Below, in pieces: positions 31,373 to 39,413 of a stretch of DNA of 42,398 bases. Every line of letters starts with the position of its first letter. The first letter of the stretch is position 1. Below the pieces are notes generated by a model. It had not been told where the DNA came from. It did not search any database and worked only from the letters and a program-made list of their open reading frames with translations. Position numbers and translations under genes: made by a program. Origin of the DNA: Streptomyces cinnamoneus (GTDB lineage: Bacteria > Actinomycetota > Actinomycetes > Streptomycetales > Streptomycetaceae); the NCBI RefSeq assembly GCF_014650495.1, contig NZ_BMVB01000037.1, forward strand, positions 1 through 42,398, read 5' to 3'.

Positions 31373-32311
31373 ATGTCCCGGATCATCGCCACCCGCCGTG
31401 GCCGTCTGCTGCGCACCGCGGCCGCCTGTGCCGTGCTGCTGGCGCTGATCGGGTACGGGATCGCCCAGCTGGTGACGGGCGGCCCGGGGGCGCCGCGCTG
31501 CACGGTGCGGGCGAACGGGGAGTCGTACTCCCTCGCCCCGGAGCAGGCCGTGAACGCGGCGACGATCTCGGCCGTGGGGTCCTCGCGGGGTCTGCCGGAG
31601 CGGGCGGTGACCATTGCGCTGGCGACGGCGATGCAGGAGTCGGGCCTGCGCAACATCCACCACGGAGACCGCGATTCGCTGGGCCTCTTCCAGCAGCGGC
31701 CGACGCAGGGCTGGGGCACGGCCGGGCAGATCACGGACCCGGTGTACGCGGCCGGGAAGTTCTACGACCACCTGGTGAAGGTGCCGGGCTACTCGCGGCT
31801 GCCGCTGACGGTGGCCGCGCAGAAGGTGCAACGCAGCGGTTTCCCGCAGGCGTACGCCAAGCACGAGCCGGACGCCTCGTTGCTGGCGCTGGCGCTGACG
31901 GGCCGCGTCGAGGCGGCGTTCAGCTGCACCCGCAGTCCCGGGGACGGCAAGCCCGGCAGCGGTGCGGCGGTGCGGGCGAAGCTGACGCGCGAGTTCGGGG
32001 CGGGGGTGCTGCCGGCGGTGACCGGCGCCCCGGCCGGCGAGGGCCGAGCCGGCGGTGCGGGGGATCCGCGGACGGTCGTCGTGCCGGTGCGGCCCGGGCC
32101 GGGGGCGGGCCCGGCGGAGGACGGGCCGGGGCGGCGCGGCTGGGAGCTGGCGTCGTGGGCCGTGGCGCACGCGGCGCAGCTGCGGGTGGAGCGCGTTTCC
32201 TTCGGCGACCGGGTGTGGACGGCGGGGAATTCCGCGGCCGGCTGGCGGAAATCGGGGGACGGTGCGGCCGGGAACGGCCCGGCCGAGGTGCGGATCACCA
32301 CCGCTCAGTAG
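31373..32311 (+). CDS. exported protein with lysozyme-like domain
   Basis: A 312-aa protein. A basic stretch and hydrophobic segment (RRGRLLRTAAACAVLLALIG) form an uncleaved signal anchor or signal peptide. The outer domain (about 65-170) has TIALATAMQESGLRNIHHGD, DSLGLFQQRPTQGWG and DPVYAAGKFYDHLVKVPGYS: a goose/SLT-type lysozyme-like fold with the conserved Glu of QESG and GLFQQRP motif. Such proteins cleave or bind peptidoglycan; activity is inferred. Streptomyces databases often call it a heavy-metal transporter, for which I see no support. After Gly/Ala-rich linkers the C-terminus holds WELASWAVAHAAQLRVERVSFGDRVW, a repeat found in related wall proteins. ATG 31373 is used; GTG 31364 is also possible. 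Confidence 0.88.
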   Translation: MSRIIATRRGRLLRTAAACAVLLALIGYGIAQLVTGGPGAPRCTVRANGESYSLAPEQAVNAATISAVGSSRGLPERAVTIALATAMQESGLRNIHHGDRDSLGLFQQRPTQGWGTAGQITDPVYAAGKFYDHLVKVPGYSRLPLTVAAQKVQRSGFPQAYAKHEPDASLLALALTGRVEAAFSCTRSPGDGKPGSGAAVRAKLTREFGAGVLPAVTGAPAGEGRAGGAGDPRTVVVPVRPGPGAGPAEDGPGRRGWELASWAVAHAAQLRVERVSFGDRVWTAGNSAAGWRKSGDGAAGNGPAEVRITTAQ

Positions 32312-32599
32312 TGCGAGTGACCCCTCCCCGGGAGTACGTGCGACATACGGGAGTTGTCGCCTCCCCGGCCATCCGCACGGGTTCTCGACTTACCCCCGGC
32401 GACCTTGTGACTAAAGGCTTTTAAGCCCTCCGTATTGATTGACAACCTGCCCGGTTTGGCGGGGTTTCAACAGAGCCGATAATGCGACGCATTACTGACT
32501 CTTTACCTTGGCGCACCGCAACCTTCGCCGGGCTCACGCGGTAGTCACAGCGTCCGCTCGCCGGACGCAACCGAACTCCCACTCCGTCAAAGGAGCAAC
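32312..32599 (+). promoter_or_regulatory. 288-base AT-rich upstream region of a secreted-protein gene
   Basis: No gene is seen. The region 32395-32530 is unusually AT-rich and holds a small hairpin GGCTT-TT-AAGCC (32416-32427), a TTGACA hexamer at 32439-32444 and GATAATG near 32479-32485; the hexamer and the GATAAT are 33 bases apart, too far for one promoter. AAAGGAGC lies just before the ATG at 32600. Confidence 0.5.
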
Positions 32600-33001
32600 A
32601 TGTCCCTCCCCCTCACGCGTCGGATCGCCCGTGCCGCCCTGCTCGTCGCGGCGGCCGCTCCCATCGTCGGTGCGGCGGCCGGCTCTGCGAGCGCCGCGGA
32701 CCTGGTCAAGGCCCCCGACCTCGGCGGACTGAGCGCGGTGGACAGCGCCAACCTGAGCAACAACATCGACTCGGCCTCCCAGCAGGCCGGAAGCACGGCG
32801 ACGGGTGTCGGCAACAAGGCCGTCAGCACCACCACCAGCACGGTGGGCAAGGCCAGCAAGGAGCAGGTCCCGGCCGTACAGAAGGCCGCGGGCCAGGTGG
32901 CGGGCGGCCTCGGCCAGGCCGCGGGCAACACCGCCCAGGGCGTCACCAAGAGCGGCCTGCCCACCCAGGGCCTGCCGGGCAAGGGCCTGCCCCTCGGCTG
33001 A
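32600..33001 (+). CDS. small secreted Ala/Gln/Ser-rich protein
   Basis: A 133-aa exported protein. The signal peptide SLPLTRRIARAALLVAAAAP ends with the cleavage pattern SASA-AD near residue 33. The mature 100 residues are rich in Ala, Ser, Gly, Gln and Val with periodic helices (QQAGSTATGVGNKAVSTTTS, VQKAAGQVAGGLGQAAGNTA), followed by a C-terminal GL-P repeat (SGLPTQGLPGKGLPLG). There is no catalytic motif or cysteine. Similar Streptomyces proteins are sometimes called ATP-binding, which the sequence does not support. AAAGGAGC precedes the ATG. A strong hairpin follows. I infer an abundant wall-associated or matrix protein; function unknown. Confidence 0.88.
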   Translation: MSLPLTRRIARAALLVAAAAPIVGAAAGSASAADLVKAPDLGGLSAVDSANLSNNIDSASQQAGSTATGVGNKAVSTTTSTVGKASKEQVPAVQKAAGQVAGGLGQAAGNTAQGVTKSGLPTQGLPGKGLPLG

Positions 33002-33020
33002 ACCGCTCCATGGAGCACCC

Positions 33021-33057
33021 ACAGGGGGCCCGGGACTTACCGTCCCGGGCCCCCTGT
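33021..33057. terminator. terminator between secreted-protein gene and dapC
   Basis: A perfect 16-bp stem (33021-33036 with 33042-33057), loop TTACC, 20 bases after the stop of the secreted-protein gene. It can act on both strands, since dapC ends at 33081 in the opposite direction. Confidence 0.93.
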
Positions 33058-33080
33058 TCGCGTAGGCGAGGACGTAGGGG

Positions 33081-34202
33081 CTACTCGGCCAGACGCCGGA
33101 CCGCCGCCTCGACGCGCTCGTCGGTGGCGGTGAAGGCGATCCGGACGAACCGCTCGCCCGCCGCCCCGTAGAAGTCGCCCGGGGCGACCAGAATGCCGCG
33201 CTTGGACAGCTCCCCGACCGTGTCCCAGCACGGCTCGTCGCGCGTGGCCCACAGGTAGAGCGACGCCTCGCTGTGCTCGATCCGGAAGCCCGCGCCCTCG
33301 AAGGCGGCCCGCAGCGCCGACCGGCGGGCCGCGTAGCGGGCGCGCTGCTCGGTGACGTGCGCGGTGTCGGCCAGGGCCGCGACCGTGGCGGCCTGGACGG
33401 GCGCCGGGATCATCATGCCGCCGTGCTTGCGGATCTGCAGCAGTTCGCCGAGGACGGCCGCGTCACCGGCGATGAAGGCGGAGCGGTAGCCGGCCAGGTT
33501 GGAACGCTTGGAGAGCGAGTGGACGGCGATGACGCCCTCGTAGGAGCCGCCGCAGATGTCCGGGTGCAGCACCGAGACCGGGTCGGCCTCCCAGCCCAGC
33601 TCCAGGTAGCACTCGTCGCTGACGACCAGGACGCCGTGCTCGCGCGCCCAGGCGACGGCGCGGCGCAGCTCCTCCGGGGACATCACACGGCCGGTCGGGT
33701 TGGACGGCGAGTTCAGCCAGAGCAGCTTCAGGCCGGCCGGGTCGAGCGCGATCTCCGCGGCGTCGGCCGCGAACGCCCCGGCGTCGTAGACGACGGGCTC
33801 GGCGCCGGCCAGGCGGGCGCCGACCTCGTACGTCGGGTAGGCGAGGCGCGGGTAGGCGACCTTGTCGCCCGCGCCGAGGCCGAGCTGGGTCGGCAGCCAG
33901 GCCACCAGCTCCTTGGAGCCGACGACCGGGAGCACGTTGGCGTGCTCCAGGCCCCGCGCGCCCAGGCGCCGCTCCGCCCAGCCGGTGAGCGCGTCCCGCA
34001 GCGCGGCCGTGCCCCACACCGTCGGATAGCCGGGGCTGTCGGCGGCGGCCGCCAGCGCCTGCTGGATCACGGCGGGCACCGGGTCGACCGGGGTGCCCAC
34101 CGAGAGGTCGACGATGCCGTCGGGGTGGGAGGCCGCGGTGGCCTTGTACGGCTCAAGCCGGTCCCAGGGGAAGACGGGGAGGCGGGAAGAGACTGCGCTC
34201 AC
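33081..34202 (-). CDS. dapC: succinyldiaminopimelate transaminase
   Basis: A 373-aa fold-type I PLP aminotransferase. It makes N-succinyl-LL-diaminopimelate, the step before DapE. Signatures: FPWDRLEPYKATAASHPDGI (N-terminal), PVVGSKELVAWLPTQLGLG, LWLNSPSNPTGRVMSPEELR (PLP-ring Asn), VSDECYLELGW (Asp/Tyr), and the Schiff-base region VHSLSKRSNLAGYRSAFIAG with its Lys. GTG 34202 starts VSAVSSRLPVFPWDR. The neighbour fdxA is upstream on the same strand but separated by a strong hairpin. The pairing ferredoxin-dapC is conserved in actinobacteria. Confidence 0.96.
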   Translation of the reverse strand: MSAVSSRLPVFPWDRLEPYKATAASHPDGIVDLSVGTPVDPVPAVIQQALAAAADSPGYPTVWGTAALRDALTGWAERRLGARGLEHANVLPVVGSKELVAWLPTQLGLGAGDKVAYPRLAYPTYEVGARLAGAEPVVYDAGAFAADAAEIALDPAGLKLLWLNSPSNPTGRVMSPEELRRAVAWAREHGVLVVSDECYLELGWEADPVSVLHPDICGGSYEGVIAVHSLSKRSNLAGYRSAFIAGDAAVLGELLQIRKHGGMMIPAPVQAATVAALADTAHVTEQRARYAARRSALRAAFEGAGFRIEHSEASLYLWATRDEPCWDTVGELSKRGILVAPGDFYGAAGERFVRIAFTATDERVEAAVRRLAE

Positions 34203-34283
34203 GATGTTCGCTGCTCGCTCTCTTGCGGCGTGGGGGTGCGTGGGGTAATGCGGGGGACGCAAGGGCGCCCGGGGGCGGGAAAC

Positions 34284-34324
34284 GCCGCGGCCCCGTACGG
34301 CGGAGGGCCGTACGGGGCCGCGGC
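34284..34324 (-). terminator. terminator after fdxA
   Basis: A perfect 18-bp stem (34284-34301 with 34307-34324) with loop GGAGG lies 8 bases after the ferredoxin stop, before dapC. It should limit read-through, so dapC needs its own promoter in the remaining 80 bases. Confidence 0.93.
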
Positions 34325-34332
34325 GGCGCCGC

Positions 34333-34662
34333 TCAGTGCTCGGGGTTGATGTCCGCCGGCAGCGCGGCGATGAAGGGGTGGTCCCGCTCGATCAGGCCGA
34401 GCTTGGAAGCACCACCGGGCGAACCGAGCTCGTCGAAGAACTCGACGTTCGCCTTGTAGTAGTCCTTCCACTCCTCGGGAGTGTCGTCCTCGTAGAAGAT
34501 CGCCTCGACCGGGCAGACCGGCTCACAAGCGCCACAGTCGACGCATTCGTCCGGGTGGATGTACAAGGACCGGGAGCCCTCGTAGATGCAGTCGACGGGG
34601 CACTCCTCGATGCACGCCTTGTCCTTCACGTCGACACAAGGCTGCGCGATGACGTAGGTCAC
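34333..34662 (-). CDS. fdxA: 7Fe ferredoxin
   Basis: A 109-aa electron carrier with one 3Fe-4S and one 4Fe-4S cluster. Ligand pattern: PCVDVKDKACIEECPVDCIY (residues 8-27) and CVDCGACEPVCPVEAI (about 40-55). The C-terminal extension (PEEWKDYYKANVEFFDELGS onward) is typical of the long actinobacterial 7Fe type, which passes electrons to cytochromes P450 and other oxidoreductases. The start codon is GTG. It is single-gene length, followed by a strong terminator, and divergent from the GNAT gene by 114 bases. Confidence 0.97.
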   Translation of the reverse strand: MTYVIAQPCVDVKDKACIEECPVDCIYEGSRSLYIHPDECVDCGACEPVCPVEAIFYEDDTPEEWKDYYKANVEFFDELGSPGGASKLGLIERDHPFIAALPADINPEH

Positions 34663-34776
34663 GCTGTCGTTCCTCCTCGGTAGGGCTCATCTCGCGCGGG
34701 AGCGCGGCGTCGTCGATGCCCACACCTAGTATCTCCCTCCCCGGGCACATGACGAACAAGAGGGGCGGGCAGAGCT

Positions 34777-35781
34777 GTGGAATTCACCACTGGCGGAAGG
34801 CTGGAAGTCCGGATCACCGCGGCAGATGTGGGAAAAAGGGTCTCCGTACGGCGGGTGAACGACACCGCGACTTCGCCGGAGCGTTTCACCGACACCGTCG
34901 GAATGCTGGATTCCTGGACCGGCGGTGTGCTGCGGATCACACGCCGCAACGGTGAGACGGTGGAGATCGCGGAGACGGCGCTCGTCGCCGGCAAGGTCGT
35001 CCCGGCGGCACCCGCCCGGCGGCGCGGCCCCGCGGCCGGCCGCCGCGAGCTCCAGGAGATCGCGGCCCGCGGCTGGCCCGCCCGGGAGACCGAGCCGCTG
35101 GGCGGCTGGACGCTGCGCGCGGCCGGCGGCTTCACCGCCCGGGCCAACTCGGTGCTTCCCCTGGGCGATTGCGGGCTGCCGCTGCCGGCGGCGCTGGAGC
35201 GGGTGACCGCCTGGTACGGCGAGCGCGGGCTGCCCGCGCGCGTGCAGGTCACCACGGGCGACCCGGCGGCCGACGAGCTGCTCGACGCCGAGCTGGCGCG
35301 GCGCGGCTGGACGGCCGAGCGGTACGCCCTGATGCGGACGGCCGCGCTGGCGCCGATCGCCGACCGGGACGTGGCCGCGGCCGAGGTGCTGCTGACCCGG
35401 GAGCCGGACGAGGCGTGGCTGGCGGCGTACGGGCGGACCGGCGCCGACCCCGGGGACGCGCCGGCCGTGCTGGGCGGCGGTCCGTCGGTCCGGTTCGCGA
35501 CCGTGCCGGGGGAGCCCGGCGGGCCCCCGGCGGCGATAGCGCGCTGTGTGGTCGACGGCCGGTGGGCGGGGTTCGCCGCGCTGGACGTGAGCCCGAACCG
35601 GCGACGGCAGGGGCTGGGCACCCTCGTCATGGCGCGGCTGGCCCGGGCGGCGCTGGACGAGGGGGCCTCGGCGGCGTACCTGCAGGTGGAGACGGACAAC
35701 GCGGCGGCGGCCGCGCTCTACGACGAGCTCGGCTTCACCACGCACCACGCCTATCACTACCGTCGCGAGCCGCAGCGGTAG
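34777..35781 (+). CDS. GNAT-family N-acetyltransferase with N-terminal beta domain
   Basis: A 334-aa protein. The first 70 residues (EFTTGGRLEVRITAADVGKR ... RITRRNGETVEIAETALVAG) form a small SH3-like beta barrel. The C-terminal GNAT domain (about 95-334) ends with the acetyl-CoA motif A: AALDVSPNRRRQGLGTLVMA, where RRQGLG binds CoA pyrophosphate, then AYLQVETDNAAAAALYDELG and FTTHHAYHYR. Acceptor unknown. GTG 34777 is preceded by weak GGGCAGAG. The next gene follows after 63 bases and may be co-transcribed. Confidence 0.93.
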   Translation: MEFTTGGRLEVRITAADVGKRVSVRRVNDTATSPERFTDTVGMLDSWTGGVLRITRRNGETVEIAETALVAGKVVPAAPARRRGPAAGRRELQEIAARGWPARETEPLGGWTLRAAGGFTARANSVLPLGDCGLPLPAALERVTAWYGERGLPARVQVTTGDPAADELLDAELARRGWTAERYALMRTAALAPIADRDVAAAEVLLTREPDEAWLAAYGRTGADPGDAPAVLGGGPSVRFATVPGEPGGPPAAIARCVVDGRWAGFAALDVSPNRRRQGLGTLVMARLARAALDEGASAAYLQVETDNAAAAALYDELGFTTHHAYHYRREPQR

Positions 35782-35844
35782 CCACGGTCGCACCATGGAC
35801 AGTGGCGGTGGCTGCGCCATCGCCCCGAGGGGTACGAGGCACGC

Positions 35845-36696
35845 ATGTACGACGACACCACTGAGCGACGGCGGCGGTTCGCGGAGGCGGCCCGGGACGA
35901 CCGGCCCGACCTGGCGATGCTGTGCCTGCTGGTCTCCGCGGAGGCCGCGGCGGGGGCCGGGGCCGGGCTGCGGGAGGACGCGGCCGACGCCGCGCAGATG
36001 GAGCTGGACCGGCTGGCCGGGCTGCTGCCCGCCCTCGGGCGGCGGGCGGAGCCCCGGCACTGGGCCCAGGCGCTGGCGGAGCTGCTCGGCGGGCGCTGCG
36101 GCTTCCACGGCACGCCGGCGGACTACCGGCGGCTGGAGTCCTCCCTGCTGGACGAGGTGCTCCGGCGGCGGCGCGGGCTGCCGATCCTGCTGTCCGTGAT
36201 CTGGATGGAGGTCGCCCGGCGGGCCGGCGCGCCCGTGTACGGGGTGGCACTGCCCGGGCACTTCGTCGTCGGCTTCGGCGACCCGTTCGGGCACCACGTG
36301 CTGGCCGACCCCTTCGAGGGGGGCCGGATCCTCTCCGAGGAGGACGCGGGGCTGCTGGTCGCGGGCGCGACCGGGGCGCCGCTGACGCCGTCGCTGTTCT
36401 CCCCGGCCGAGCCGCTGGAGATCGTCCTGCGGGTGCTGAACAACATCCGCGCCTGGGCGGCGGCCCGCCCCGAGCGCAGCAACATCCAGCTGTGGGCCGT
36501 GGAGCTCTCCCTGCTCCTGCCCACCCATCCGGCCCGGCTGCGCTACGAGCGCGCCGAGCTGCTCGTGGAGCGCGGCGACTTCGCCCGCGGCGCGCGCGAG
36601 CTGGAGGAGTACGCCGAGGTGATCGCCCCGGTGGAGCCCACGGCCGCCGAGACCGTGCGCCACCAGGCGCTGGCCGCGCGGGCCATGCTCAACTGA
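35845..36696 (+). CDS. transglutaminase-like (SirB1-family) protein
   Basis: A 283-aa cytosolic protein of the Transglut_core2/SirB1 family. Core motifs: GFHGTPADYRRLESSLLDEVL, RRRRGLPILLSVIWMEVARR, GVALPGHFVVGFGD and LADPFEGGRILSEEDA. The transglutaminase-core His (GHFVV) and Asp (DPF) are present, but the usual catalytic Cys is not evident in the strongest block: the position reads LPILLSVIW. A C-terminal TPR-like helix pair (RLRYERAELLVERGDFARGA) follows. It may be a non-catalytic member. It is convergent with the response-regulator gene; a short GC palindrome (36697-36712) fills the gap. Confidence 0.88.
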   Translation: MYDDTTERRRRFAEAARDDRPDLAMLCLLVSAEAAAGAGAGLREDAADAAQMELDRLAGLLPALGRRAEPRHWAQALAELLGGRCGFHGTPADYRRLESSLLDEVLRRRRGLPILLSVIWMEVARRAGAPVYGVALPGHFVVGFGDPFGHHVLADPFEGGRILSEEDAGLLVAGATGAPLTPSLFSPAEPLEIVLRVLNNIRAWAAARPERSNIQLWAVELSLLLPTHPARLRYERAELLVERGDFARGARELEEYAEVIAPVEPTAAETVRHQALAARAMLN

Positions 36697-36717
36697 GGGC
36701 GGCCGGCCGCCCGGGCG

Positions 36718-37371
36718 TCAGAGCCAGCCCTTGTCGCGGGCGATGCGCACCGCCTCCGCGCGGTTGCGGGCGCCCGTCTTCTGGATGGCGGTCGAGAGGT
36801 AGTTGCGGACCGTGCCGTGCGAGAGGTGCAGGGCCTTCGCCAGCTCGGCGTTGGTGGAGCCGTCCGCCGAGGCGGTCAGGACGGCCCGCTCGCGGTCGGT
36901 GAGGGGGTTGGCGCCCTCGGCGAGGGCGGCCGCCGCCAGCGTCGGGTCGATGACCCGTTCGCCGCGCAGCACCCGGCGCACCGCCTCCGCCAGCCGGGCG
37001 GCGGGGGCGTCCTTGACCAGGAAGGCGTCGGCACCGGATTCCATGGCCCGGCGCAGGTAGCCCGGCCGGCCGAAGGTCGTCAGGATGACGACCTTGAGCT
37101 GCGGCAGTTCGCGCCGCAGCAGCGCCGCCGCGTCGAGCCCGGTCATTCCCGGCATCTCGATGTCCAGCAGGGCCACGTCGACCGGGGTGCGGCGGGCGGC
37201 GTCGAGGACCTCGTCGCCGCGGGCGACCTGGGCGACGACGTCGATGTCCCCCTCCAGGCCCAGGAGTGCGGCCAGTGCCTCCCTGACCATCGACTGGTCC
37301 TCGGCGAGGAGGACCCGGATGGCGGGCCGGCCGGAATCGTCCACAGGGGCTGCGGGCTGAGCTGCTGTCAC
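36718..37371 (-). CDS. NarL/FixJ-family response regulator (DesR-like)
   Basis: A 217-aa transcription regulator. The receiver domain (about residues 17-135) has acidic pocket LLAEDQSMVR, the phospho-acceptor in DVALLDIEMPG (Asp of LLDIEMPG) and the Lys in FLVKDAPA. The C-terminal LuxR-type HTH (about 150-212) reads PLTDRERAVLTASADGSTNA, AELAKALHLSHGTVRNYLS. It is 25 bases after the histidine kinase gene in the same operon, so it is the kinase's partner. Probable target: the promoter of the ABC transporter genes that lead the operon. Confidence 0.96.
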   Translation of the reverse strand: MTAAQPAAPVDDSGRPAIRVLLAEDQSMVREALAALLGLEGDIDVVAQVARGDEVLDAARRTPVDVALLDIEMPGMTGLDAAALLRRELPQLKVVILTTFGRPGYLRRAMESGADAFLVKDAPAARLAEAVRRVLRGERVIDPTLAAAALAEGANPLTDRERAVLTASADGSTNAELAKALHLSHGTVRNYLSTAIQKTGARNRAEAVRIARDKGWL

Positions 37372-37396
37372 AGCGACAGCGTAGGTGCCCGCGCGC

Positions 37397-38629
37397 TCAG
37401 CTCTGCTGCTGCGCCTGCACCTCCGCCTCCGCGACCGGGCGCGAGAGCGGTACGCACGCCCGCAGCCGGAACCCGCCGCGCGGGGCGGCGCCGGTCTCCA
37501 GCCGGCCGTCGGCGAGCGCCAGCCGCTCGGTGAGGCCGGTCAGGCCGTTGCCCGGCGAGCCGCCGGGGCCCCGCCCGTTGTCGGTGACGGTCAGGCACAT
37601 CTCGTCGCCGTCCTCGGCGAGCGACACCTCGCAGCGGTGCGCGCCGCTGTGCCGCACCACGTTGGTCACCGCCTCGCGCAGCGCCCACGCCAGTGCGCCC
37701 TCCTCGTCGGGCGGCAGGTCGGGGTGGGCGTCGGTGGTGCCGGTGAGGTCGACGGCGATGCCGGCGGCGGCCAGGGCCGTGCGGGCCCCGGCCAGTTCGG
37801 CCTCCAGGGTGGGCCGGCGGAAACCGCTCACCGCCTCCCGGACGTCGACGAGGGCCTGCCGGCTGACCCGTTCGATGTCGGCGACCTGCTGGGCGGCCTC
37901 CTCGGGCCGGTCGGGCAGCATCCGCCCGGCCAGTTCGCTCTTGAGCGTGACGAGCGACAGGGAGTGCCCCAGCAGGTCGTGCAGGTCCCGGGCGAGCCGC
38001 AGCCGTTCCTCGTTCGCCGCGAGATGGGCCACCGTGGCGCGCGCCTCGCGCAGCGCCTTGGTGGTGAGGGCCATCTGTCGCACCCCCGTCATCGCGAAGC
38101 CGCCGAGCAGCGCCGGGACGATGAGGGCGAAGAGATAGTCGCTGACGCCCGGCTGGGTGGCCCCGATGGCCGCCAGTACCCCCGTGACCAGCGGAATCGC
38201 GATGCGTGACAGCTTCGCCGGCAGAACGGCGCCGGAGGCGACGCAGACGTAGACGAAGAGCACGAGCCACGCGCCGCCGAGCGTCAGCGACAGCAGGGTG
38301 GCGAGCGTGGTGAGCCCGCCGAGACAGAGGAGCACCAGGCCCCGGTCCAGGGCACGGACGGTGTGCCGGAGGACCAGGGTGAGGTAGCCGGCGACGAAGG
38401 CCAGCAGGCCCAGGCCGCCGAGGACGTCCCCGGTGCGGGTGTGGTGGTCGGAGAGGACGTCGTCGACGGGCGCCGCCATGTAGGCGAACCAGATGGCGAT
38501 CCAGGTCAGCTTGACGATCATCTGTCGGCGGTTGTCCGGCTCGGCGCCGATGCCGACGGTGTACGTCGCGTCGTCCCGGACCTCCATGACGGCGCGCCAC
38601 GGATTCCAGCGGCGTTCGCGTCCGGCCAT
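37397..38629 (-). CDS. DesK-type sensor histidine kinase
   Basis: A 410-aa membrane kinase. Five or six hydrophobic helices lie in residues 38-190 (VKLTWIAIWFAYMAA ... LFALIVPALLGGFAMTG), then a coiled coil (LREARATVAHLAANEERLRL) leads to the HisKA_3 box ARDLHDLLGHSLSLVTLKSE with the phospho-His in DLHDLLGH (about 218-225). The HATPase domain has LREAVTNVVRHSGAHRC (N box), VTDNGRGPGG (G1) and GNGLTGLTERL (G2). No extracellular sensor domain is present, so the signal is probably felt in the membrane, as in DesK. It follows the ABC permease by 40 bases in one operon. Confidence 0.96.
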   Translation of the reverse strand: MAGRERRWNPWRAVMEVRDDATYTVGIGAEPDNRRQMIVKLTWIAIWFAYMAAPVDDVLSDHHTRTGDVLGGLGLLAFVAGYLTLVLRHTVRALDRGLVLLCLGGLTTLATLLSLTLGGAWLVLFVYVCVASGAVLPAKLSRIAIPLVTGVLAAIGATQPGVSDYLFALIVPALLGGFAMTGVRQMALTTKALREARATVAHLAANEERLRLARDLHDLLGHSLSLVTLKSELAGRMLPDRPEEAAQQVADIERVSRQALVDVREAVSGFRRPTLEAELAGARTALAAAGIAVDLTGTTDAHPDLPPDEEGALAWALREAVTNVVRHSGAHRCEVSLAEDGDEMCLTVTDNGRGPGGSPGNGLTGLTERLALADGRLETGAAPRGGFRLRACVPLSRPVAEAEVQAQQQS

Positions 38630-38669
38630 GTCCCCGTCTCCCTGTCGTGTCGTTCCGGCCGAGGCCCGG

Positions 38670-39413
38670 TCAGCCCTTGCGGGTGTCCTTGCGGTAGAGC
38701 CAGGCGGCGCACCCGGCGAAGAGGGCGAGGTAGGCGACGAGCAGGCCGACGTCCTTCAGGTGCGGCGCGTCGCCGACCTCGATGGCCTGGCCGAGCGCCG
38801 CGTAGGCGTGGGTGGGCGTCCACTTGGCGATGGACTGCAGCCAGTCCGGGAACGTCGTGGTCGGCATCCACAGGCCGCCCAGGATGGACAGGGCGAAGTA
38901 GATGATGAACGTGACCGGACGGACGGCGTCGCCGCTGGCGAGGTAGCCGATGGCCACGCCGAGCGCGGCGAAGACGATGCTGCCGGCCCAGATCGAGCCC
39001 ACCAGCGCCGGCCACTGCCAGGCGGCGTCCAGGCGCACGCCCTTGACCACGGCCGCGATGGCGAAGACGGCGAGGATCGCGGGGAGGGAGACGACGGAGG
39101 CGGAGGCGACCTTGGCCGCCACGTAGCCGCGGCCCGGCAGGGCGGTGAGGCGCAGCTGGCGCACCCAGCCCTTCTCCCGCTCCTTGGCGATCTTCTCGCT
39201 GTTGCCGACGAGGACGGCCGTGATGGCGCCGAAGGAGGCCATGGAGACCATCATCAGCAGCGGAAGGGTGAGCTTCGTGCCCTCGACGAGCTCGGCGTTG
39301 CTGGCGCCACCGGCGATCAGCAGGTAGAGCACCGCCGGGTAGAGCACGGAGAAGAACACGAACTTCTTGTTGCGCAGAGTGCGCGTGATTTCCAGCTTGA
39401 CGAGGGTCTTCAT
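38670..39413 (-). CDS. ABC-2 type transporter permease
   Basis: A 247-aa integral membrane protein with six hydrophobic helices (FVFFSVLYPAVLYLLIAGGA; LLMMVSMASFGAITAVLVGN; SLPAILAVFAIAAVVKG; SIWAGSIVFAALGVAIGYLA; FIIYFALSILGGLWMPTTTF; LLVAYLALFAGCAAWLYR). The pattern ...GWVRQLRLTALPGRGYVAAK between helices 2 and 3 is typical of ABC2_membrane. It starts within the last bases of the ATPase gene (ATGA overlap). Together they form an exporter for an unknown substrate, as found beside DesK/DesR systems in actinomycetes, where lipids, peptides or drugs are the usual cargo. Confidence 0.95.
   Translation of the reverse strand: MKTLVKLEITRTLRNKKFVFFSVLYPAVLYLLIAGGASNAELVEGTKLTLPLLMMVSMASFGAITAVLVGNSEKIAKEREKGWVRQLRLTALPGRGYVAAKVASASVVSLPAILAVFAIAAVVKGVRLDAAWQWPALVGSIWAGSIVFAALGVAIGYLASGDAVRPVTFIIYFALSILGGLWMPTTTFPDWLQSIAKWTPTHAYAALGQAIEVGDAPHLKDVGLLVAYLALFAGCAAWLYRKDTRKG

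Noticed and set aside
34726..36663. A 645-codon minus-strand frame opposite the GNAT and transglutaminase-like genes
   Set aside because: Shadow of real plus-strand genes; no recognisable domain.
36697..36712. GGGCGGCC/GGCCGCCC palindrome as a terminator
   Set aside because: It has no loop space and only 7-8 paired bases, so it is a weak candidate between two convergent genes and was not annotated as a terminator.
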